DNA of 64,000 nucleotides from Symbiodinium natans (Eukaryota; Sar; Dinophyceae; Suessiales; Symbiodiniaceae): contig CAJNDS010002468.1 in NCBI GenBank assembly GCA_905221605.1, positions 345,001-409,000 of the forward strand, written 5' to 3'. The notes beneath the pieces are model-generated. The model saw only the letters and a program-made list of their open reading frames with translations. It made no database searches and was not told where the DNA came from. Shown piece after piece: positions 52,101 through 56,050 of the stretch (within the stretch, counting starts at the first letter, position 1; each line of letters starts with the position of its first letter). The position numbers were made by a program, and so were the translations under genes.

Positions 52101-55100
52101 GGAGTCTAGTGCTTTTGGGCTTAAGGCTTAGGGTTTGTGGGCAGCCGGGTAGGCTGTTCTATACAACGTCATTCATTATATGTCATTTGCAGAAGCATAA
52201 GCGCGAAAGAAGCAAACACGCGACTAACCATGAGCAGATATAAACTGCATTTCATAAATCTGCATATACAAAAAATATATACATACGTATACATATGTTA
52301 CATACGTATATACATATACATACATATAAGAAGAATAGATAGACAAACAACTGAGTTATGACATCAATAAACACATAGATAAACAAATAAACTATATATA
52401 TACATATATAAGCAAGTACATAAGCAGTGGAAATTTGATAAGTGGTTGTATGTGAGAGCCAAAGGAAGTGACAAGCGCCATCACAAAAAGCCTCCCAACC
52501 CTAAACCCCAAACCCCAAACCCTAAACCCCAAACCCTAACCCCGAAACCCTAAACCCTAAACCCTAAACCCGAAACCCGAAACCCTAAACCCTAAACCCT
52601 AAACCCTACCAACCCTTAAACCCTAAACCCGAAAGAAAATGTTGTGAAGGGCATGACCTTCGCGGTGAAGTCGCAGGGTCTCAGCTTCTCAGTGTTGGCC
52701 GGGTGCTGAGGGGTTTAGGGATGTTTAGGGTTTAGGGTTTAGGGTTTAGGGTTTAGAGTTCTACACATCAGGGGGTCTAGTCTTTTGCGTCGGTTCGAGT
52801 TTTTTGTTTCGCGGAGGGATTATCGTTTAGGGCGCCAGGGGTTCTAGGATTAAAGACCAGGGTTTCACTTGGGGTTTCAGGGCTTCGTGGTCAGGATGTT
52901 TCGGGGGTTCGGGGGGTGTGGGGTTGTAGGATCTAGGCTTCAGGATGCGGGTGTAGGGTTTTAGGACTTTAGGTTTAGAGGTTTCAGGATGTCGGGTCAG
53001 GCGTCAGGGTTCAGGGTTTGGGGTTCAGGGTTGAGTGTTCAGCGTTTCGGGCTCACGAGTCAGGGTTTGTGGTTTACAGTTCAGGGCATTGCTGACTTTC
53101 GCAGGGCCGGAGACATCTGGTGTGAAGGCCCGGGGGTTCCCCGCCACAACGCAGCGTCGGGCGTTGGGGCTGCAGGGTTTCGGCTGGGAGCTTACTTGTG
53201 AAAGAGCCAGCCCTACCGGTTTGAAGGAGCCCTCTAGAAGCCTAAATCCCACAGCCCTAGAGCCCAAAAGCCTAAGGCCCTAAAACCCCTAAAGCCCTAA
53301 ATCCCAAAAGCCCAAAAGCCCTAAAAAGCCTAAACTAAAACCCAAAAGCCTCAAAGCCCCATATCCCACAGCCCTAAATCCCTGAACCCTTCGAAACCTA
53401 AACCCTAACCCTAACCCTAAACCCTGAAAAACCTTAGCTGCCAACAGTGAGCACCCGTCTCAGGTCTTTACCTGCGGTGCCTGCGTCACACTGACTGTGA
53501 TCCAGTAGCCTGGCAGCTCCCTGCGGGTTTCGGGTTTCGGGTTTGGGGTTTAGGGTCTGGGTCTCGCCATTTAGGCCTTGGAGGCTTTAGACTTTGGAGT
53601 TGTAGGATTGTAGGGTTTAGGGTTGTAGGGTTTAAGGCTGTAGCATTGAGGGTTGTATAGGGTCTCGGGTTTCGGGTTTCGAGTTCAGGGTTTAGTGTCT
53701 AGGGTTCACCTACAGTACCCAGACCCCTGGGAGGTTCCGAAAAGAAGATCGCCTGAAGTGTTCCGTAAACCCTGTATAAACCCTAAACCCTAAACCCTAA
53801 ACCCTAAACCCTAAACCCTAAACCCTAAACCCCAAACCCCAAACCCTAAACCCTAAACCCTAAACCCTAAACCCCAAACCCTAAACCCTAAACCCTAAAC
53901 CCTAAACCCTAAACCCTCCCAGGATTAGGCGCTGGAAGTATGGCGCCGAACTCGGCGGCCCAGTGGACATCAAGGCCTACTCGTCCTTCCTGTGGCCCGG
54001 CAGACGCGAGGGTTTAGGGTTTAGGGTTTAGGGTTTAGGGTTTAGGGTTTAGGGTTGAGGGTTTAGGGTTTAGGGTTTAGGGTTTAGGGTTTAGGGTTTA
54101 GGGTTTAGGGTTCAGGGTTCAGGGTTCAGGGTTTCGGGGTTAGACCCTCTCATTCCTGAACCCTAAGCACTTTACGGTTTAGGGTTTAGGGTTTTTGGGT
54201 TCCGGGCTACTTGGAATAATTTTATGATTTTTGGGCACTCTACTTCCCAAGAAGCGGGAAAAATGATAATTTTTGCTAACGTTCCAAGTTCAGTATAGAA
54301 GCCCCTTGGGCCCTAAACCCCATACCCCAAACCGTCAAGGCCTTAGGCAATGAAACAAAACTGCCTTCGAGACACTAAATACTCTGAAAAACCAAAACCC
54401 TGATTCCAAATCACCAAGCCCTCAATGCCCTAAACCCTAAACCTCAAACCCGAAACCCTAAACCCCAAACCCCAAACGCCTGAACCCTAAACTCCTCACG
54501 TAATGGAATTGGGATTTGGAGCTGCGGGCCCGAAATTTTCAAAGCTTCTACCGGGTGCAAGGTAACCTTAGTACCCTAAACCCTAAATCCCTAAATCCCA
54601 AACCATAAGCCCGGAGCCCTTAACCCTTAACCCTCAACCCTTAAAACCCTTCACCCTCTAAACCCTAAACCCGAAGCCCGAAACCCTAAACCCTAAACCC
54701 TTTAAACCCTTAACCCTTAACCCTCAACCCTTGTTGCCCTTGACCCTAAACCCTAAACCCCAAACCCCTAAACCCTAAACCCCAAACCCCTAAACCCTGA
54801 ACCCTAAACCCTAAACCCTAGACCCCAAACCACAAACCCTAAACCCCAAACCCTAAACCCTAAAACCCAGCAGCAATCGAGGTTAGTCGTGCTCTGGCTC
54901 TCCTACATCGGCCTGTCCGTCCGACCCCCTGGGGGTTTCTCCCGAAGTTTATGAGAGTTTAGGGTTTAGGGTTTAGGGTATAGGGCTAGGGCTCAGGGTT
55001 GGTTACGGCACCTTTTCTATGTAGGGAACCACAGCTACGACTTGTGCTGGCGTTACTGTGCGTTGCTGTGATCCTCCCCGATGACCACCCATGAACCTTA

Positions 55101-55556
55101 CAGTTCAGCCTGAACATCAAGGGCTCAGGGTTTTATGGTTTAGGGGGCTATAGGGTTGAGGGTTATAGGGTTTAGGGTTTAGGGTTCAGGGTTCAGGGTT
55201 TAGGGTTGTAGGGTTTAGGGTTTAGGGTCATGGGTCATGGGTCATGGGTCATAGGTCATAGGGTTTAGGGTTGAGGGTTTAGGGTTACGGCATTATGGCC
55301 TTTGGAGCCACGACATCACGAGAGCCAAGCTGCGCGGGTTTTTGCGTTTTAGGGTTCAGTGAAGGGGGTTTGGGTTTAGGTTTCAAAACCTAAGGGTCCA
55401 GGTCCCCTTGGGCCTTCAAGGGGGTTCCCATATAGTAGCTTTAGGGCCCAAGTAGTTTAGGGTTTAGGGTTTAGGGTTTAGGTTTTTGGGTAGATGGGGC
55501 TTCTTGAGAAACTGCTCCAAGGTGTGGAAGTACCAGAATATGGAAGCACCGCTGAC
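43..55556 (+). CDS. NCX: Na+/Ca2+ exchanger (NCX/SLC8 type), about 40 small exons, 5' partial
   Basis: Plasma-membrane-type antiporter that would exchange Na+ for Ca2+. Family order is preserved: an alpha-1 repeat ([15 protein letters not shown], then [12 protein letters not shown]), following membrane segments, a charged loop, a Calx-beta region ([47 protein letters not shown]), then alpha-2 ([45 protein letters not shown]) and the C-terminal [12 protein letters not shown]. Codon phase carries across most junctions. Start methionine and early membrane segments are upstream of the window. Introns run to about 10 kb and hold telomere-type repeats, small TIR elements and three other genes. Most donors read as GC. 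The family and order are seen directly; exact exon ends are inference. One or more exons between 37411 and 40222 are probably missing from my model, because the Calx-beta strand there is too short. Confidence 0.9.
2144..8040 (+). CDS. TPR (kinesin-light-chain-like) protein, nested in an NCX intron
   Basis: Probable exons are 2144-2222 ([23 protein letters not shown]), 2762-2814, about 3499-3509, 3784-3844 ([20 protein letters not shown]), about 4032-4073 ([14 protein letters not shown]), 5286-5341 ([19 protein letters not shown]), 5686-5708 (AREIYQS), 6018-6081 ([20 protein letters not shown]), 6520-6557 ([13 protein letters not shown]), 7389-7437 ([16 protein letters not shown]) and 7951-8040, ending in TAG at 8038-8040. 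The helix pairs and the phrase [12 protein letters not shown] are typical of kinesin-light-chain-type TPR arrays, which act as protein-binding scaffolds. Phases fit from 5286 onward. The gene lies wholly within the NCX intron 1680-10530 on the same strand. The first exons and start codon are the least certain. Partner and pathway are unknown. Confidence 0.65.
8296..8406. mobile_element. TIR element, introner family (copy at 8.3 kb)
   Basis: Ends CTAGGATGCCCAGTAGTACCC and its counterpart GGTTACTGGGCAGCCTAG. The internal AAAAAGGGTACCC matches the 43106 introner. It is embedded in intron sequence here. Confidence 0.7.
9149..9266. mobile_element. MITE-like family A (copy 1)
   Basis: Terminal ACCTGGAGGTTCATGGGTAC pairs with TTGAACCTCCAAG at the far end. 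The interior carries GACTTAGGGGACTTAGGGG. Consensus ends in the window: TTGGAGGTTCAGGGTACTTA. Confidence 0.65.
9726..9839. mobile_element. MITE-like element with 17-bp TIR and ATGTG duplication
   Basis: GGTGGTTGTCAAAATT and AATTTTGACAACCACC bound a body of about 100 bp, with ATGTG on both sides (9726-9730 and 9835-9839). No second copy was noticed. Confidence 0.8.
10531..22688 (+). CDS. NCX: NCX exons 4-7: membrane segments after alpha-1
   Basis: Exons 10531-10595 ([20 protein letters not shown]), 20311-20355 ([14 protein letters not shown]), 20890-20938 ([16 protein letters not shown]) and 22659-22688 ([10 protein letters not shown]). This follows the family order GETRKIKHLR...FAYTWLYIILSVIS...VEVWEGLLTFFFFPICVVFAWVADRR. 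Phases agree at each join (0, 2, 2, 0). All four donors are GC. The first two joins span introns of 8.9 and 9.7 kb, each carrying another complete or nearly complete gene. A stretch at 20690-20741 could encode FIEIPDW but does not fit the family alignment and was left out. Confidence 0.85.
11967..19109 (+). CDS. dinoflagellate-style SHCWE-domain protein with GDxxEYF modules, nested in an NCX intron
   Basis: Exons 11967-12050 ([21 protein letters not shown]), 12219-12300, 13645-13711, 14179-14287 ([20 protein letters not shown], ending DLDVQ), 14448-14483 ([12 protein letters not shown]), 14893-14956, 15498-15589 ([20 protein letters not shown]), 16481-16553, 16725-16802 ([18 protein letters not shown]), 17610-17689, 18117-18194 ([13 protein letters not shown]), 18549-18657 ([26 protein letters not shown]) and 18826 to about 19109 ([18 protein letters not shown]). 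From memory of dinoflagellate proteomes, the VSHCWE-EHPDP-F-x-DYVSLFQ module is common there and GDxVEYxS...DLDxxxGV modules recur as small barrel-like repeats; function is not established. The Cys-rich MG start could be acylated. Every join keeps phase. The 3' end is uncertain: the frame stays open to a TGA at 19107-19109, but a GT donor near 19023 could lead to later exons. Confidence 0.7.
12301..13644 (+). repeat. large intron with 8-bp duplication AGGTCGCG
   Basis: AGGTCGCG lies at 12299-12306 and 13643-13650, across the donor and the acceptor. C-strand telomere repeats begin almost at once inside the donor (from 12308) and end just before the acceptor (13560-13622). The middle, 12890-13556, is a GC-rich block unrelated to the telomere unit. 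Confidence 0.6.
12890..13556. other. GC-rich non-telomeric block within an intron
   Basis: About 670 bp without heptamers. It contains CGTCGAGCGACAGACC-type half-palindromes near 12905, a GTCCGGG-rich patch (13245-13320), a CCCCCC/GGGGGG inverted repeat (13430-13448) and a GCGCG-rich end (13505-13550). Overlapping open frames exist on both strands (13069-13506 minus, 13108-13401 plus), but none shows a known domain and they overlap each other, so no gene is called. Confidence 0.5.
14288..14447 (+). repeat. telomere-repeat intron with 12-bp target duplication
   Basis: A 160-bp GC-AG intron almost wholly of TTTAGGG units. TGTGCAGGCAGG occurs at 14281-14292 and again at 14441-14452. Removing 14288-14447 leaves one copy and restores [14 protein letters not shown] in frame. 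Confidence 0.85.
15650..16030 (+). repeat. TTTTGGGGG variant and TTTAGGG arrays
   Basis: Blocks of TTTTGGGGG (15655-15690 and 15790-15855) alternate with TTTAGGG and TTTGGGG blocks. Each variant is clustered, as expected for local copying. The array follows a coding exon of the nested SHCWE gene. Confidence 0.9.
16554..16724 (+). repeat. 171-bp telomere-like intron with 8-bp duplication
   Basis: AGCCAGGT occurs at 16548-16555 and 16719-16726. Splicing GT at 16554 to AG at 16724 restores [12 protein letters not shown]. The interior is TTTAGGG and TTTGGGG units with a short unrelated end. Confidence 0.75.
17106..17300. repeat. palindromic tandem repeat, unit CTCGTGGGCAAGGCCCAAAAA-like
   Basis: GGGCAAGGCCCA and its complement TGGGCCTTGCCC alternate, with three direct copies near 17222-17285 and inverted copies at 17117-17215. 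The stretch could fold into long hairpins. Small ORFs predicted here on both strands are by-products of the repeat. Confidence 0.8.
18236..18405. repeat. AT-rich stretch with (TA)n and TTTA/TTTC repeats
   Basis: Alternating ATATAT runs at 18237-18272 and 18386-18402 with TTTATTTATG-like repeats between. It lies inside the GA-AG intron 18195-18548. Similar AT-rich patches occur at 23250-23300 (GTAT)n, 23540-23566, 35493-35535 and 52260-52420. Confidence 0.85.
19110..20310. repeat. intron remainder before NCX exon 20311
   Basis: Mixed telomere variants (19375-19450, 19705-19825, 20185-20290). Short open stretches at 19491-19555 ([14 protein letters not shown]) and 19655-19675 may be further exons of the SHCWE gene, but phase could not be shown. 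Confidence 0.5.
21485..21579. mobile_element. MITE-like family B (copy 1)
   Basis: GGGATGCTCCCCCTTATGCT and AGTATAAGGGGGAACATCCC are long inverted repeats, with AACAGTCCCTAATAGGGA inside. Other copies: 39506-39676, 47359-47459 and a left half at 22718-22765. Confidence 0.85.
22186..22308. mobile_element. MITE-like family D (copy 1)
   Basis: CTACTAGTTGCTTAAGAACC at the left, GATCTTAAGCAAATAGTGG at the right. Other copies: 38233-38356, 40376-40613 (enlarged by degenerate telomere sequence), 59168-59288 and 59337-59442, the last two in tandem. Confidence 0.8.
22689..24052. other. NCX intron, mostly unique sequence with microsatellites
   Basis: Contains poly-C (22805), a half family B element, (GTAT)n at 23250-23300, (TA)n at 23541-23566, and C-strand telomere repeats 23943-24028 before the next exon. 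Overlapping ORFs near 23212-23776 on both strands show no known motif. Confidence 0.55.
24053..30800 (+). CDS. NCX: NCX loop exons: charged cytosolic segment before Calx-beta
   Basis: Probable exons are 24053-24166 (ending [13 protein letters not shown]), 24444-24503 ([20 protein letters not shown]), 25251-25280 ([10 protein letters not shown]), 25944-25972 ([10 protein letters not shown]), 26999-27027, 27244-27320 ([20 protein letters not shown]), about 28603-28653, about 29093-29122 ([10 protein letters not shown]) and 30747-30800 ([18 protein letters not shown]). The Lys/Arg/Glu-rich composition and position between membrane segment 5 and the Calx-beta region fit the large cytosolic loop of NCX, which varies between species, so similarity support is weak. 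Frames were chosen for openness, phase continuity and AG/GC edges. The exons at 24053, 24444, 27244 and 30747 are the firmest; 26999, 28603 and 29093 are tentative. Confidence 0.6.
26040..26545 (+). repeat. TTTATAGGG nonamer array, about 500 bp
   Basis: A nine-base derivative of the telomere unit (GGGTTTATA) is repeated some tens of times, with GGGGTTATA and GGGTTTTTGTA variants. A short ORF of GF/IG pairs across it is an artefact of the repeat. A related array is at 31490-31745. Confidence 0.92.
27689..27804. mobile_element. TIR element, introner family (copy at 27.7 kb)
   Basis: Ends ACTAGGACCGGGAGTA and TACTCCCGGGTCTAGT with an interior like AACCAAAAAGGGCGCCC. Confidence 0.75.
28017..28146. 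mobile_element. MITE-like family F (copy 1)
   Basis: GAGGGTAGTTTCATGGGCCC at the left, GGGACCATGAAAGTACCCTT at the right. Copy 2 at 33505-33676 is interrupted by CCCTAAA units (33616-33645); a right end only, GGGACCATGTAACTACCC, stands at 50091 just after a telomere tract. Confidence 0.75.
28308..28446. mobile_element. MITE-like family A (copy 2)
   Basis: CTTGAAGGTTCACAGTACTTGG at the left, GGTATAAGTACCCTGAAC at the right. The interior AGGGGCTTACACGCGGGTTA matches copies at 29184 and 36401. Confidence 0.75.
28908..29053. mobile_element. MITE-like family A (copy 3)
   Basis: ACGTGAAGGTTCTTCAGTG at the left and CTACTAAGTACTGTGAACCT at the right, with internal CACTTATATGCCCCTCAAAG. It lies about 40 bp before a tentative NCX loop exon. 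Confidence 0.7.
29184..29326. mobile_element. MITE-like family A (copy 4)
   Basis: The most complete copy: left end CTTGGAGGTTCAGGGTACTT, right end CACCCTGAACCTCCAAG, near-perfect inverted repeats over about 25 bp. Confidence 0.8.
30102..30205. mobile_element. TIR element, introner family (copy at 30.1 kb)
   Basis: Ends CTAGCATCCCAGAGTA and TTACTCTGGGTCTAG with the CAGGGCGCCCTTCGTATTCC interior shared with the 27.7-kb copy. A telomere tract follows at once. Confidence 0.7.
30380..30725 (+). repeat. CCCCTAAA octamer array passing into CCCTAAA
   Basis: Mainly 8-base units to about 30620, then canonical 7-base units, ending about 20 bp before the acceptor of the NCX exon at 30747. A similar octamer array is at 44985-45310. 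Confidence 0.9.
31420..41139 (+). CDS. NCX: NCX Calx-beta region exons
   Basis: Exons 31420-31472 ([12 protein letters not shown]), 32017-32092 ([25 protein letters not shown]), 32888-32912 (VVRKNGNE), 33704-33751 ([16 protein letters not shown]), 34402-34430 (FDYEEDEGE), 35685-35722 ([12 protein letters not shown]), 37351-37411 ([20 protein letters not shown]), 40222-40258 ([12 protein letters not shown]) and 41084-41139 ([18 protein letters not shown]). Together they show the Calx-beta pattern: F-S beta strand, V-R-x-x-G, GxDYxxxxG, F-x-[10 protein letters not shown] and a closing V-T-I-x-x-D-strand. In the family this domain binds Ca2+ and regulates transport. Acidic ligands such as DYEEDEGE and ENDIS are visible. 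The strand between 37411 and 40222 is too short for a full domain, so a further exon there has probably been missed. Confidence 0.82.
31490..31745 (+). repeat. GGGTTTATA / GGGTTTGTA array
   Basis: Second array of the nonamer type seen at 26040-26545, with GTA and CAG variants. It lies in the intron between the first two Calx-beta exons. The ORF reading RVYRV-type repeats is a by-product. Confidence 0.88.
33505..33676. mobile_element. MITE-like family F (copy 2) split by telomere units
   Basis: Left part to 33614 ends at CAAAGCGGTCC; a short CCCTAAA run follows; the right part GGGGCCCATACGAAGGGACC completes the inverted repeat. Confidence 0.75.
33958..34070. mobile_element. TIR element, introner family (copy at 34.0 kb)
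   Basis: Ends CCTAGGACCCGGAGTA and GCTCCTGGGTCTAG with ACACCAAAAAGGATACCC inside. A CCCTAAA tract begins immediately after. Confidence 0.75.
35041..35275 (+). repeat. ACCACT hexamer then CTA trimer microsatellite
   Basis: About 150 bp of CACTAC-CA units followed by about 65 bp of (CTA)n. A 151-residue ORF across it (Pro-Leu repeats) is not considered a gene. Confidence 0.95.
36401..36637. mobile_element. MITE-like family A (copy 5) split by a telomere tract
   Basis: The left end (36401-36432, CTTGGCGGTTCATGGTGCTT) is separated from the body (36520-36637) by a TTTAGGG tract at about 36433-36515. The body is collinear with copy 4. Confidence 0.75.
38233..38356. mobile_element. MITE-like family D (copy 2) with poly-T/poly-G interior
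   Basis: CTACTGTTTGCTTCAGAACC pairs with GGTTCTTCAGCAAATAGTAG, interior CCCTTATAAGGAAGG then T and G runs. The G-rich part suggests homopolymer growth inside the element. Confidence 0.75.
39017..39110 (+). repeat. dispersed repeat H (copy 1)
   Basis: TGTGGTGCTTTACTGTAACC through GGCAGCTAAAA is shared with 58580-58672, about 85% alike by eye. No inverted ends. It gives matching short ORFs (FLGFLAF / FLGLLGF), which may be chance or a coding relic. Confidence 0.75.
39506..39676. mobile_element. MITE-like family B (copy 2)
   Basis: TTGGGATGCCCCCTCTTTATAC pairs with AGTATAAGAGGGAACATCCC about 170 bp away. Confidence 0.75.
40012..40190 (+). repeat. CCCTCAA variant array
   Basis: Roughly sixteen consecutive CCCTCAA units, then canonical CCCTAAA units. 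It lies about 30 bp upstream of the NCX exon at 40222. Confidence 0.93.
41338..41455. mobile_element. MITE-like family E (copy 1)
   Basis: CTAATATAGGGGTCGGAATA at the left and TAGGCCCCTATAGTAAG at the right. The second copy is 51478-51675. Confidence 0.7.
42579..44007 (+). CDS. SGNH/GDSL hydrolase (PAF-acetylhydrolase-like), signal-anchored, nested in an NCX intron
   Basis: Three exons, 42579-43105, 43225-43458 and 43704-44007, join in frame to 354 residues. An N-terminal hydrophobic helix (about residues 15-34, [16 protein letters not shown]) suggests a signal anchor or signal peptide. Catalytic blocks are visible: block [13 protein letters not shown] with the nucleophile Ser; [17 protein letters not shown] as in PAF-AH-like proteins; block III VLIGTNN; and [10 protein letters not shown] with the Asp-His pair near the C-terminus. 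It would hydrolyse an ester or acetyl group on a lipid or sugar outside the cytosol; the substrate cannot be told. Intron 1 is a TIR element with a GC donor. Intron 2 holds a CCCTAAA tract and is flanked by GTGCCC on both sides. It lies between NCX exons 41139 and 47223, same strand, and is the most compact gene in the window. Confidence 0.85.
43106..43224 (+). mobile_element. 119-bp TIR element acting as a GC-AG intron (introner)
   Basis: The 115-bp body is bounded by 14-bp terminal inverted repeats, CTTAGTAGCCCAGT at 43110 and ACTGGGCTACTAAG ending at 43224. Target copies GCTG sit at 43106-43109 and 43225-43228. Splicing GC at 43106 to AG at 43224 restores the hydrolase motif QHLLWRMQ exactly. 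Related elements lie at 8296, 27689, 30102 and 33958. Confidence 0.85.
44985..45390 (+). repeat. CCCCTAAA/CCCCTAAG octamer array
   Basis: Eight-base variants with homogenised sub-blocks (CCCCTAAG near 45190-45230), passing into canonical CCCTAAA at 45312-45385. Confidence 0.88.
46257..46448. mobile_element. MITE-like family A (copy 6) with internal CCCTAAA tract and doubled right end
   Basis: Left end CTTGGAGGTTCAGGGTACTT; a short CCCTAAA tract near 46353-46378; then two successive right ends, GGTTACTAAGGACCATGAAC and GGTTACTAAGTTCCATGAAC. More diverged or partial copies: 42280-42410, 45963-46128, and right halves abutting telomere tracts at 7349-7373, 30239-30250 and 62345-62436. Confidence 0.65.
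47223..54918 (+). CDS. NCX: NCX alpha-2 repeat and C-terminal membrane exons
   Basis: Exons 47223-47245 (EQAGALDW), 47900-47978 ([20 protein letters not shown]), 48273-48317 ([15 protein letters not shown]), 48713-48751 ([13 protein letters not shown]), 49739-49801 ([20 protein letters not shown]), 50139-50171 ([11 protein letters not shown]), 50806-50835 ([10 protein letters not shown]), 51853-51933 ([20 protein letters not shown]), 52650-52697 ([16 protein letters not shown]), 53464-53504 ([14 protein letters not shown]), 53923-53994 ([20 protein letters not shown]) and 54882-54918 ([12 protein letters not shown]). This covers the whole second half of an SLC8 exchanger, including the Asp-Gly and Gly-Thr-Ser motifs of alpha-2. 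Donors are GC except GT after 53504 and 54918 and an apparent GA after 49801. Phases match at each join. Confidence 0.9.
47359..47459. mobile_element. MITE-like family B (copy 3)
   Basis: TTGGGATGTTCCCCCGTATAC pairs with GGTATAAGGGGAACATCGCA, with CTAACAGTCC/GGACTGTTGG next inside. It is embedded in G-strand telomere repeat. Confidence 0.85.
48658..48697 (+). repeat. (AAG)n microsatellite
   Basis: About twelve AAG units ending 16 bp before the acceptor of the NCX exon at 48713. Confidence 0.95.
48816..49037 (+). repeat. TTTGGGG array flanked by 15-bp direct copies
   Basis: About 28 TTTGGGG units after two TTTAGGG units. TCATGGGTTTCCCCA stands at 48801-48815 and 49038-49052. Several short ORFs on both strands (GFGVWGL or PQTPNPK repeats) are artefacts of the array. 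Confidence 0.93.
49030..49112. repeat. palindromic TIR element, 83 bp
   Basis: GGGTTTCCC...CCCCCCTCTGTAC is followed by its near-perfect complement GTACAGAGGGGGG...GGGAAACCC, with ATCATGGG/CCCATGAT outer ends. A related but more diverged copy is at 40270-40375. Confidence 0.8.
51478..51675. mobile_element. MITE-like family E (copy 2) split by a telomere tract
   Basis: GTTACTATAGGGGTCGGAAT at 51478 and GAGGCCCCTATATGACC ending near 51681 bracket a poly-C run and a clean TTTAGGG tract (51566-51655). The tract replaces part of the interior seen in copy 1. Confidence 0.75.
55104..55556 (+). CDS. NCX: NCX C-terminal tail exons
   Basis: Exon 55104-55122 reads FSLNIKG and follows YIGLS at the end of 54918 in phase 0. 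It parallels the short conserved tail after the last membrane helix of SLC8 proteins. Exon 55522-55556 continues in phase as [11 protein letters not shown]. If the second exon is not cut by its GC donor it stays open and reaches a TGA at 55589-55591 (LLALRRLINR then stop), which would be a natural C-terminus. The alternative is that it splices into the exons that follow at 56051. Confidence 0.45.
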
Positions 55557-55680
55557 GCAGGACTGCTGGCGCTCCGAAGGCTTATAAACCGTTGAATCTT
55601 AAGGCCTAAACCCGAAAGCCTAAGCCATAGACTCTACAAGCTTCGATGCCCGGGCCCGGGCCTTACACCCAAACCCCCGC

Positions 55681-55714
<34 letters not shown>

Positions 55715-56050
55715 AGAAAAAAACTCAAGAAAACATAATCTCCAAAGGCTCCAAACCACAAAACCCAAACCCTGACCCTCCCAAAAAAACTCTTTCAACC
55801 CCCCCCCCCTCCCCCACCAACAAAAACCACACCACCCTGTCTCAAGAAGCAAAAGCCTGCTCCCCCTTCCAAAAAGACAACCAACGCCACCACCCGAATC
55901 TCCATGCAAACCTCGCTAAACCCCAAACCCTGAACCCTAAACCCCAAACCCTAAACCCCAAACCCTAAACCCCAAACCCGAAACCCTAAACCCCAAACCC
56001 CAAACCCCAAACCCACACCCCCCCCCCCCCCCCCTCCCCCGCCGGGTCAG

